A DNA stretch of 36,399 nucleotides from Runella zeae DSM 19591 (GTDB lineage Bacteria; Bacteroidota; Bacteroidia; Cytophagales; Spirosomataceae). A program made the position numbers and the translations under genes. Location of the stretch: the NCBI RefSeq assembly GCF_000423565.1, contig NZ_KE384049.1, forward strand, positions 27,573 through 63,971, given 5' to 3'. Below, in pieces: positions 1-7,417 of this stretch; the stretch's first letter is position 1; each line of letters opens with the position of its first letter. A model generated the notes under the pieces. It did not search any database. It was given only the letters and a program-made list of their open reading frames with translations, and was not told the origin of the DNA.

Positions 1-146
1 AATGTATAGCTCCTACGGAGCAAAGCACTTTTTATCGTATTCCTTTTGCTACCAATTTGTAGCCCCTACGGGGCAAATGAACCACTCTTGCTTTTGCGGT
101 GCTTTACTTCCTTTTCCTACCAATTTGTAGCCCCTACGGGGCAAAA
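1..146. repeat. Three copies of a short palindromic (REP-like) repeat
   Basis: Three hairpin cores lie at 9-21 (GCTCCTACGGAGC), 62-74 and 130-142 (both GCCCCTACGGGGC). Copies 2 and 3 share a longer unit: a CCTTTT tract, then CTACCAATTTGTA, the palindrome, and CAAA (49-77 and 117-145). Copy 1 is divergent, with compensating changes on both arms (CTCC/GGAG against CCCC/GGGG), so the stem is preserved. Core spacing is 53 and 68 bases. The array lies just downstream of the minus-strand gene at 174-1433, where the hairpins could also act as a terminator or protect mRNA 3' ends. It may continue beyond the left edge. REP-like identity is inferred from the structure. Confidence 0.75.
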
Positions 147-173
147 TCTGTACTACATTGTTTAAACCTTGTA

Positions 174-1433
174 CTATGTTTTCCGTTTCTTTTTCTTGGC
201 CGACGGAAACAATACATTGTTGAGAATCAGGCGGTAGCCCGGAGAATGCGGATGAAGATTCAAATCGGTAGGCATCCGATGAAAGCCACGTTGCCCTTCT
301 GGGTCGTGACCACCGTAGAAAGTAAACTGCCCTCTTCCTACTTCTCCGTAAATATAACGGTCGGAAGATTTGCTCTGTCCCATGACCAATACGCTTGGTT
401 TGACCGTTTTTTTGTTGAAAGCCGTAGTTTGCCCAAAAAACTCTTTAATTTGAGAAGTATGATTTTGAACCAACATCGCAGGAATCACATCCCATTTGGC
501 CGAAAAATCAAAAAGTGAGAAAAAACCCGAACCTTCGTCGCCCCAACCATGTCCTGCCGAAGAATTGATATTCGAAAACGACATTCCACCACGATATTCG
601 TCGTCGTTGAGTTCAAGTTTAAAGTTTTCAAAGGCCAACGTTTTACTAAAATCTAGTTTTGATTGCGCTTGCGGGTCGATACCGTCACCGTCAAAAACCG
701 AACCTACAATATCAATCCCTTCCGCCGCCAACGCGACATCAAACGACTCGGCCCCCGAACACATCGCAAACAAATACCCACCGCCCGCGCAAAAGCCTTT
801 GATAGTGCGGGCAACGTCGAGCTTGAGGTGAGAGACTTTTTTGTAGCCAAATTTCTTGGCGATGTTTTCTTGTGCCTGAATATCGTCGAGCGTCATGCGA
901 CGGCGATTGCGTCCAAACTGCCCCGTAAAATCTTCGTGGTGCAGGTGAAGCCAGTCATATTTGGCCAAGTCTCCTTTTAGGATTTCTTCATCATATACGA
1001 TTTCGAAGGGAATTTCGGCGTATTTCAGTACCAATAGTACCGCATCCGTGTCTTCAAAGGTAGCATTGCTTATCTTGATAGGGCTATAGACCACGATTTT
1101 GGCTGCTTTCTGCAATTTGACCACATCCATATTTACATCGGGATGCGTGATTGATTTGACCAAGGAGTTGACTGTAGCATCCGAAATGACCTCATAAGAC
1201 ACCCCACGCAAGCGGCATTCTCTTTCGATATTGGAAGTATATTTGGTCATAAAGCTCCCCCCTCGGTAATTGAGCAACCACTCCACTTCAAGGTCTGCTT
1301 TCAAAACCCAATACGCCACACCATACGCTTTGAGATGATTAGACTGTTTGTCGTCCATCGGAATCAAAATAGAATTGGCGAGCGTTTTGCCAACCATCGC
1401 ACACATCAACAGGAAAAGACACCAAGCTTTCAT
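174..1433 (-). CDS. Secreted protein of the Bacteroidota family labelled 'asparagine synthetase B'
   Basis: The 419-aa product starts with a signal peptide (about residues 1-19: MK, a hydrophobic stretch, then a small-residue site before NS). The middle resembles a class I glutamine-amidotransferase-like fold: GGGYLFAMCSGA puts Cys225 at a nucleophile-elbow position, and HLHHEDF lies near 163-169. Homologues in Bacteroidota are often annotated 'asparagine synthetase B', but I see neither the N-terminal Cys of a class II amidotransferase nor a synthetase ATP-binding motif, so that name is probably wrong. The C-terminus is very basic (AKKKKRKT). The exported location makes a peptidase-like or carbohydrate-related role as likely as amide chemistry. 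It is a single gene followed by palindromic repeats. Confidence 0.7.
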   Translation of the reverse strand: MKAWCLFLLMCAMVGKTLANSILIPMDDKQSNHLKAYGVAYWVLKADLEVEWLLNYRGGSFMTKYTSNIERECRLRGVSYEVISDATVNSLVKSITHPDVNMDVVKLQKAAKIVVYSPIKISNATFEDTDAVLLVLKYAEIPFEIVYDEEILKGDLAKYDWLHLHHEDFTGQFGRNRRRMTLDDIQAQENIAKKFGYKKVSHLKLDVARTIKGFCAGGGYLFAMCSGAESFDVALAAEGIDIVGSVFDGDGIDPQAQSKLDFSKTLAFENFKLELNDDEYRGGMSFSNINSSAGHGWGDEGSGFFSLFDFSAKWDVIPAMLVQNHTSQIKEFFGQTTAFNKKTVKPSVLVMGQSKSSDRYIYGEVGRGQFTFYGGHDPEGQRGFHRMPTDLNLHPHSPGYRLILNNVLFPSAKKKKRKT

Positions 1434-1644
1434 TGCGTTTTTTTAGGGTTAGGCACTGATTCACCAACCAAAATGAAGCAGGAATGTTTAAAAATCAACG
1501 GGTGGATTTCTAAATCAAAACCATTGAAATTGTAGCACTTATGATCTTTTCCTAAGCACTTTGGCGGGGTGCTGATATAGCTAAACAAAATTAGCAGGAA
1601 AATTCAAAAAAGCAAGAGAGAAGAAACTTGTTCTTTTTGTATTT

Positions 1645-2229
1645 TTAAAATTCAAACAACGAAAAATCAACTCCATAATAAATATCAGACAGCTGAATTT
1701 CAACATTTACCGAACGTAAGGTTATAATCGAGGAGAGGTCAGTAAATGTTCTGAATTCCCATTTATTCCATTCATTCCTAGAAAAGACTTCTACTAACGG
1801 AAAACGTTGTTCTATCAAAACATATTCTTTAAAAGATTCAATCATTCGATAGCGCATAAACTTTTCTCCCCGGTCGTAAGCCTCTGTCTCCTTCGACAAA
1901 ACCTCTATAATCAGCACGGGGTTATTAGCAGCATTTTTTAGTTCTTCAAACGATTCTATTTTACCACATACTACCGATACATCTGGATATACATATTTAT
2001 TTCGTGAAGTAGCAATACGCAAGTCACTATTGTAAACAAAACAAGACTTTCCTTTCAACGAAAGATTGAGCGACGCTCCTACATTATTAGCAATTAAGCT
2101 ATGAGTAGGCGTTCCTCCAGCCATTGCATAAACTTCCCCGTTGTGGTATTCGTATTTAGTATGTGTTTCTTTTTCTAAAGCTAAATACTCTTCTATTGTC
2201 AATCGATGTTGGAATCCAAGTTGCTCCAT
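1645..2229 (-). CDS. Uma2 family (DUF820) PD-(D/E)XK nuclease-fold protein
   Basis: The 194-aa product matches the Uma2 family in length and motif order: N-terminal LTIEEYLALE, the G-E-V-Y-A-M-A-G-G turn near 31-39, then YPDVSVVC (Asp83), PVLIIEVLS (Glu109), and YDRGEKFMRYR near 118-128. Asp83, Glu109 and the following Lys are the usual metal-binding and catalytic positions of the PD-(D/E)XK fold. The family is very abundant in cyanobacteria and Cytophagales and its biological role is unclear; nuclease activity is assumed from the fold. No partner gene is adjacent. Its -7 box (2247-2254) abuts the terminator of the dipeptidyl peptidase gene. Confidence 0.85.
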   Translation of the reverse strand: MEQLGFQHRLTIEEYLALEKETHTKYEYHNGEVYAMAGGTPTHSLIANNVGASLNLSLKGKSCFVYNSDLRIATSRNKYVYPDVSVVCGKIESFEELKNAANNPVLIIEVLSKETEAYDRGEKFMRYRMIESFKEYVLIEQRFPLVEVFSRNEWNKWEFRTFTDLSSIITLRSVNVEIQLSDIYYGVDFSLFEF

Positions 2230-2246
2230 AGTGATGTAGGTTTATG

Positions 2247-2254
2247 CAAATATA
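2247..2254 (-). promoter_or_regulatory. Putative -7 box of the Uma2 gene
   Basis: On the minus strand this reads TATATTTG, an exact match to the Bacteroidota -7 consensus TAnnTTTG, 17 bases upstream of the ATG at 2229. No TTTG -33 box is visible at the usual distance, because that stretch is the terminator hairpin of the preceding gene. Confidence 0.45.
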
Positions 2255-2288
2255 AAAAATCCCGAACGCTTTTGGGCTGTTCGGGATT
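2254..2288 (-). terminator. Intrinsic terminator of the dipeptidyl peptidase gene
   Basis: A perfect 10-bp stem (AATCCCGAAC at 2258-2267 pairs with GTTCGGGATT at 2279-2288) with an 11-base loop is followed on the minus strand by a T6 tract. It begins 17 bases beyond the stop codon at 2305. Confidence 0.85.
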
Positions 2289-2304
2289 GATTGTTGAGAA
2301 AAGC

Positions 2305-4497
2305 CTATTTAGCACCGGGGGGGCAATGTTCTTTTAAGTATTTGGTAAAAAGCGTATGCAAATGCCGTGAGGTTCCTTCTCCTTCATAAATCCCGTGCGA
2401 GCGGTTGGGATAAGGCATAAACTGAAACTGTTTATTATATTTAACAAGCTCATTGACAAGCTTTTCAGCATTTTGATAATGCACATTATCATCGCCCGTA
2501 CCATGAATATAAAGGAGATTTTGGGTAGGGCGTAAATTCTTAGCGTGACTAATGGGCGAGCCAGCCACAAAATCTTCGCGGTTTTCTTGCGGAATGCCCA
2601 TGTATCTCTCTTGATAGATATTGTCATAGCTGAGTTGGTCGGCTACGGCTGCTACCGAAATCCCCGTTTTAAACAAATCAGGGTATTGAAAAAGTAAATT
2701 GAGCGTAGAAGACCCACCGCCACTCCAGCCGTGAACCGCTACGCGGCTTGTGTCAATAAATGCGTTTTGGGCAAATATAGCCTTCGCCCCCATCGCCAAA
2801 TCACGAATATTGACAATTCCAATTTTACGATAAATAGCCTTACGCCACGCCCGTCCACGGGGTGAAGGCGTACCGCGATTGTCAACAGAAGCGTAGATAT
2901 ATCCGTCTTTGGCCATATCTCCCACGTACAATCCATTGCGTCCGGTGCCCCAGCTGTCTTTGACGGTAGAGCCTGCGGGTTCGCCATAGACAGTAAATAC
3001 AATGGGGTATTTTTTAGAAGGGTCAAAATCCGCCGGCTTTACCATCCAGCCGTCTAACTCAATACCGTCTTCGGTTTTAACTTTAAAAAATTCGACTTTT
3101 TTGGGAGTGGAAGCCGCCGCTGCCAATTTCTTAGAAATATCGTCCGATTCTTTGAGAGCCTTATGCTCAGGCAGACGTATCCACTCACTCATAGGAGGGG
3201 TGTTGGCATTCGAAAACGAATGCGAAGCCCAGCGGCTATTGCCCGAAATATCGTAGCGGTGGGTTCCTATTTGGTCGGCAGGCGAAACGCGTTCGGTTTT
3301 ACCACTTCCGTCCAAACTTACTTTATAAAGATACGTCTGCGTGGCGTTGTCGGGCGAAGCAGTGAAGAAAATGACGTTGTTGGCTTCATCCACCGATACC
3401 ACCGACATCACATCGTAGTTACCCACGGTAAGGCATTTTTCGGTTTTACCATCGCGCGAAATCCGATAGATATGCCGCCAACCGTCTTTTTCACTCAACC
3501 ACAAAAACTCTTTTTTACTATTAATCCAATCCCAGCCTTCTGGCGAGTCGCTCCAAGAGTAGCTACTTTTGGTTTCGACCCAAGCATCATCTTTATCTAC
3601 GTAGATAGGCGTGATTTTGCCCGTTTTGATGTCGGCATAAAAGATTGTTGATTCATTTTGTTTACGGTTGAGATGCTGCATAATCAACTCATCCGCATTG
3701 GCCCATTCCATGCGTGGCACGTAGGTATTGCCAGGGTCGCCCAAGGTACTCATCCACTTAGTTGGCCCTCCTGCCGCACTTACTACGCCTATGCGATAAG
3801 GCGAAGGTCGTTCACCCACTTTGGGATACTCCACTGGTACATTGAAAGCATAAGTAGAATCGGTGTTGTTGATCATCAAAAAGTTCCGAATCTTGGTAGC
3901 ATCGATTTGCCAATAAGCGATGTTTTTACTGTCGGGGCTCCACCGGAAGCCGTCACGGCAATCAAACTCTTCTTCATACACCCAATCAAACGTACCATTG
4001 ATGAGGCGAGTGGTGCCGTCTTTGGTGAGGGCGGTTATTTTTCCGGTAACTAGGTCTTCGGCGTATACGTTACGCTCGCTTACATAAGCTACTTTTTTGC
4101 CATCGGGCGAAAATTTCGCAAACATCAACGATGATACAGGACGGCCTTTTCCCAATTGAGTCAAGGTATTTTTGTCGAGGTCAAGTACCCAATAATCCCC
4201 TCGCGTATCGTAGCGCCATACGCGAGCGGTATTGGTATAAATCAAGATTTTTTGACCATCTTGCGAAAACGCATAACTTCTAATAGCAAGGGGTTCCGCT
4301 TGCCCTTTGGGGGTCAGCTGCTGCGCTGATACCAGCGTTTTCTTTTCTAGATTGGGCAGGCTATATTGCGCAATCTCTTTGTTTTCGAGTCGGATGTAGC
4401 CATTGCCATCCTTAGTCCACTGCACACCACGGTTAAACTGCGCCCACAGCGACAGCTGCGACAAAAACAAGGCAAAGACAAAAAGAGTTTGTTTCAT
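2305..4497 (-). CDS. Secreted dipeptidyl peptidase IV (S9B family serine peptidase)
   Basis: This is a prolyl-type exopeptidase releasing Xaa-Pro/Ala dipeptides from peptide N-termini, predicted to act in the periplasm or at the surface. With the start at 4497 it is 730 aa: signal peptide (MKQTLFVFALFL to about residue 20), an N-terminal beta-propeller carrying DWVYEEEF, whose Glu pair binds the substrate amino group in DPP-IV, and a C-terminal alpha/beta hydrolase domain. The catalytic triad is visible: Ser592 in GWSGGG, Asp669 in HGTGDDNVH, His701 in RSHG. An in-frame ATG at 4512 would add five residues; 4497 is preferred because it places the signal peptide at the terminus. It is followed by a strong terminator, so it is probably monocistronic. 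Confidence 0.93.
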   Translation of the reverse strand: MKQTLFVFALFLSQLSLWAQFNRGVQWTKDGNGYIRLENKEIAQYSLPNLEKKTLVSAQQLTPKGQAEPLAIRSYAFSQDGQKILIYTNTARVWRYDTRGDYWVLDLDKNTLTQLGKGRPVSSLMFAKFSPDGKKVAYVSERNVYAEDLVTGKITALTKDGTTRLINGTFDWVYEEEFDCRDGFRWSPDSKNIAYWQIDATKIRNFLMINNTDSTYAFNVPVEYPKVGERPSPYRIGVVSAAGGPTKWMSTLGDPGNTYVPRMEWANADELIMQHLNRKQNESTIFYADIKTGKITPIYVDKDDAWVETKSSYSWSDSPEGWDWINSKKEFLWLSEKDGWRHIYRISRDGKTEKCLTVGNYDVMSVVSVDEANNVIFFTASPDNATQTYLYKVSLDGSGKTERVSPADQIGTHRYDISGNSRWASHSFSNANTPPMSEWIRLPEHKALKESDDISKKLAAAASTPKKVEFFKVKTEDGIELDGWMVKPADFDPSKKYPIVFTVYGEPAGSTVKDSWGTGRNGLYVGDMAKDGYIYASVDNRGTPSPRGRAWRKAIYRKIGIVNIRDLAMGAKAIFAQNAFIDTSRVAVHGWSGGGSSTLNLLFQYPDLFKTGISVAAVADQLSYDNIYQERYMGIPQENREDFVAGSPISHAKNLRPTQNLLYIHGTGDDNVHYQNAEKLVNELVKYNKQFQFMPYPNRSHGIYEGEGTSRHLHTLFTKYLKEHCPPGAK

Positions 4498-4576
4498 GAA
4501 GTTTGGGTTCATTGTGAGTAAATTCGCCGTTTAGGGATTGATTTAAGTGCTAAAGCGAAATATTATGAAGCAACAG

Positions 4577-4795
4577 TTAGCTTATCTTCCTTCTCTCATT
4601 CTCAGAATCTTGGGGAAGGATTCCTGTCAAACTTTCTACAAGTGGACTTACAGTAGTTTCATTTTTCTCCCTTGCCATTAGTGAGTTCAAATAATTTTCT
4701 ATCAGCTTCGAAAGGCTTGTATGATGACTCCTAGCATAATCCTTCGCACTTTCGATTACGCTTTTATCCAGATTTAAAGTCAGTTTAGTACTCAT
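4577..4795 (-). CDS. DUF6364-like ribbon-helix-helix antitoxin, apparently without toxin
   Basis: The 72-aa product begins STKLTLNLDKSVIESAKDYA, then SHHTSLSKLIENYL. This is the beta-strand plus two-helix layout of RHH/VapB-type antitoxins of the DUF6364 group. The tail (about 45-72) would be the toxin-binding segment. Such genes are normally followed at once by a PIN-domain toxin gene, but the next gene downstream (minus strand) is the dipeptidyl peptidase and only about 65 bases separate them, so no toxin is present. The tail seems short for the family, so this may be a remnant. The upstream flank (4796-4861) holds a small palindromic stretch that could be its own operator. Confidence 0.65.
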   Translation of the reverse strand: MSTKLTLNLDKSVIESAKDYARSHHTSLSKLIENYLNSLMAREKNETTVSPLVESLTGILPQDSENERRKIS

Positions 4796-4861
4796 TTCAA
4801 TGTTTTTTAGTAAAAATACAAAACGTTTGTATTCTCAAAGAATTTTACGACAGGCATCTTT

Positions 4862-5644
4862 CTACCGATACTTCGCCATTGCCTCTTTGATTTTCATGAC
4901 TCGGTTTTCGGGGCTTGGGTGAGTACTTTGAAACTCCGCAGGGCGGTTAGGCCCTCCTGCTTGTGCCAAAATATCCATCACTTCTATCATCGCCTCAGGA
5001 TTGCGGCCAGTAGCTACCATGTATTTTACACCAAAATCGTCTGATTCGAGTTCATCGTCACGACCATATTTTAGATTGACGAGGTTGGCCACATACTGCG
5101 CGATGTACGCACTTCCATTAGGAGAATTGGGATCAGACAAAGCCACCGAAGCCGCTCCCGCCAATCCTCCCAAAAGTTCTTGCTTGGCCATTTGCTCGGC
5201 AGAGTGTCGGCCTATCACGTGTCCAATCTCATGCCCAAGCACACCCGCCAATTGGTCTTCGCTTTTGAGACGTTTGAGCAAGCCCATCGTAATAAAAATC
5301 TGACCTCCCGGCACCGCAAAGGCGTTGATGGTTTCGGGGTCGGCCAATACATGAAAGTCAAATTGATAGGGCGAGTTTTTTACTTCCGTATTTTGTACAA
5401 TTCCTTGTCCTACCTTCTTGACCAAAGCCTGTACTTTAGGATCTTGGTATAAACCGCCAAACTCGGCGGCCATTTGGGGGGCACTTTGCAAACCCAACGC
5501 CACCTCTTCTTGCGGAGTAAGGTTTACGTGTTGCTTTTCGCCCGTCACGGGATTCACCTGGGTTTTACTAAAATATCCAATCAGGGCCACGATTGCCATA
5601 ATGATGCCAATCAATAATCGACCTCCAAAACGCGAACGTCCCAT
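4862..5644 (-). CDS. M48 family zinc metalloprotease
   Basis: The 260-aa membrane-anchored protease has one N-terminal transmembrane segment (about 8-24, after MGRSRFGGR) and an M48 peptidase domain. HEIGH at 138-142 supplies two zinc ligands and the catalytic Glu; ELESDDFG near 198-205 supplies the third ligand (Glu200). STHPSPENR near the C-terminus is the typical M48 tail motif. It probably degrades misfolded envelope proteins, like BepA/LoiP relatives. The frame is open further upstream (to 5776), but that would overlap the transporter gene and add a non-family extension, so the ATG at 5644 is preferred. It lies directly downstream of the transporter gene on the same strand. Confidence 0.9.
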   Translation of the reverse strand: MGRSRFGGRLLIGIIMAIVALIGYFSKTQVNPVTGEKQHVNLTPQEEVALGLQSAPQMAAEFGGLYQDPKVQALVKKVGQGIVQNTEVKNSPYQFDFHVLADPETINAFAVPGGQIFITMGLLKRLKSEDQLAGVLGHEIGHVIGRHSAEQMAKQELLGGLAGAASVALSDPNSPNGSAYIAQYVANLVNLKYGRDDELESDDFGVKYMVATGRNPEAMIEVMDILAQAGGPNRPAEFQSTHPSPENRVMKIKEAMAKYR

Positions 5645-5723
5645 AATAGTAGAAAAATCCCCGCCCCGTCGAGGAAAATTTAATGTTTGAACTCCCTTTT
5701 CCGGGGAAAAGGTATATTTTGAA

Positions 5724-6962
5724 TTATAAAAGCAAACCTGCCAAAGTAGCCGACATATAGGAGGCCAACGTACCACAAATCAACGCTTTAAAGCCAAGAC
5801 GCGCCAAGTCGGAGCGACGATTGGGGGCCAATTCACTTATTCCGCCTACTTGGATAGCGATAGAACTAAAATTGGCAAAGCCACACAACGCAAAACTTGT
5901 GATAGCGATGGTTTTGGCATCAAGGGTATCTTTAATATGTACCAAATCAAGGTAAGCGACAAATTCGTTAATAACCATTTTGGTACCCATCAGCGCTCCC
6001 GCTACTTCTACGTCTTTGGAAGGGACACCCATCGCCCAAGCAAATACCGAAAACACCTTACCCAACAAGAAATTGAGGCTTAAGGTAGGGAAAGCAAACA
6101 AACCGCCGATTTTTCCCAAAAAGAAATCTAGCAACCCAATCAAAGCAATAAACCCAATGAGCATTGCAATCACATTGAAGCCTACCTTCAAGCCTTCGCT
6201 CGCTCCCGCAGCAATGGCATCAAGCAGATTGGCATGAGATTTTTTGATTTCCAATTTTACAACTCCCTTCGTTTCGGAGGTTTCGGTTTCGGGAAATACA
6301 ATTTTTGAAATGACCAACGCCCCCGGAGCAGCCATCAAACTTGCCGCAATCAAATAAGGAGCTGGCACCCCCAATTTAATATAGGTAGCCATCACACCTC
6401 CTGCAATACACGCAAAACTACCCGTCATGGAAGCCAATAGCTCGGAATTAGTCATTCCTTTTAAATAAGGTTTAATCATAATTTGGGCTTCTACTTGCCC
6501 CACAAACGCACTCGCCACATTGGACAAAGCCTCGGCACCACTAACGCCCATGAGCCACTTCATGAGTCGCGCTAGTACCGCTACAATGCGCTGCATCAGG
6601 CCGATATGATAAAGGATATTGACCAATACTGCCACAAATATGATAGTAGGAACGATACTGAAGAAAAAAATGAAGTCATTGCCCGCACCAAAAGCTTTGT
6701 TGAGAATAGAAGGTTTGACCAAAGGACTAAAAACAAACTCCGCACCCTTATCAGAAAAACTCAGGATTTTTTGAACTCCTTGCCCCAACCAATTGAAGAG
6801 GGTTTGACCAATCGAAGTCTTGAGAATAAAAACCGCCAACCCAAATTGAAGGCCAAGCCCGACCCCTACGGTGCGGTAATTGATAGCTTTTCGGTTGTTG
6901 GAAAGTGCGTAGGCAAGGCCTAAAATCAGAATAATACCAATCAGTCCAGTAAAACGTTCCAT
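5724..6962 (-). CDS. NupC-type concentrative nucleoside transporter
   Basis: The 412-aa inner-membrane protein is of the length and layout of CNT family (NupC/SLC28) cation-coupled nucleoside symporters. It has an N-terminal hydrophobic helix, a gate-like region (FFFSIVPTIIFVAVLVNIL near 99-117), the NVASAFVGQVEAQIMIKPYL stretch near 148-167 containing the family's substrate-binding Gln-Glu type motif, and a C-terminal CGFANFSSIAIQVGGI block typical of the family. A hydrophilic loop with ETETSETKG lies near 225. The gene is alone or co-transcribed with the M48 protease 79 bases downstream. Expected role: salvage of nucleosides that cross the outer membrane. Confidence 0.92.
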   Translation of the reverse strand: MERFTGLIGIILILGLAYALSNNRKAINYRTVGVGLGLQFGLAVFILKTSIGQTLFNWLGQGVQKILSFSDKGAEFVFSPLVKPSILNKAFGAGNDFIFFFSIVPTIIFVAVLVNILYHIGLMQRIVAVLARLMKWLMGVSGAEALSNVASAFVGQVEAQIMIKPYLKGMTNSELLASMTGSFACIAGGVMATYIKLGVPAPYLIAASLMAAPGALVISKIVFPETETSETKGVVKLEIKKSHANLLDAIAAGASEGLKVGFNVIAMLIGFIALIGLLDFFLGKIGGLFAFPTLSLNFLLGKVFSVFAWAMGVPSKDVEVAGALMGTKMVINEFVAYLDLVHIKDTLDAKTIAITSFALCGFANFSSIAIQVGGISELAPNRRSDLARLGFKALICGTLASYMSATLAGLLL

Positions 6963-7353
6963 GAAGTGTGTTAAATAGCGCTTAGTGTCGGTTAATAGTT
7001 GGTTAAATCAAGCGAGTAAAGATAGGAATGCTTTTGTTTTTTTGGTAATTCTCCTTCTTTTTTCCCAAAAAACGTTTGTCGTTGTCGGTCTTTATGGCCC
7101 ACAAGCTGTCTGTTCTTAGCAAATTCAAAAAAATTAACCAGTCTGTCAAGATATTTTTAGCTTGCCAAAAGCAGAATAAAACAAATATCGCTCTTCAGTA
7201 TACTACACTTGCACATAAAGCACTCATTATAAATCATTTAACAATATTATTATTCTTCTTAAATCTTCGTTCGTGTAGCGTTTCTTTTCTAAAATGTCCC
7301 CCCCAAAAAACGCCTTAATTTGTCCACTTTCTAACAGTTTTAAAAAAATGCAC
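6963..7353. other. Divergent intergenic region between the transporter gene and topA
   Basis: AT-rich non-coding stretch between divergent genes. The minus strand has a near-consensus TATCTTTA about 60 bases upstream of the transporter start, without a convincing -33 partner. A plus-strand open frame of 80 codons at 7076-7318 is Lys/Asn/Leu-rich, resembles no family and is not called. No RNA gene or riboswitch fold was recognised. Confidence 0.5.
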
Positions 7354-7386
7354 TTTGTTTTTTTGTATAATTCTCTCCTATATTTG
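7354..7386 (+). promoter_or_regulatory. topA promoter (Bacteroidota -33/-7)
   Basis: TTTG at 7354-7357, a 21-base spacer, and TATATTTG at 7379-7386 match the Bacteroidota primary-sigma consensus TTTG-N19-21-TAnnTTTG exactly. The predicted transcript start (about 7391-7393) is only a few bases before the first in-frame ATG at 7397, which favours translation from the ATG at 7418. Confidence 0.7.
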
Positions 7387-7417
7387 ACAGTAATTTATGG
7401 GACTAAATCAACCCACC

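Noticed and set aside
1-146. CRISPR array
   Set aside because: Repeats are internally palindromic, only three copies, spacing uneven, one copy diverged, and no cas genes are present.
3163-3651. 162-codon plus-strand open frame in the dipeptidyl peptidase gene
   Set aside because: Antisense shadow of a gene with an intact catalytic triad and no protein-like features of its own.
7076-7318. 80-codon plus-strand open frame upstream of topA
   Set aside because: Low-complexity AT-driven composition, no promoter or ribosome-binding context, no recognisable family.
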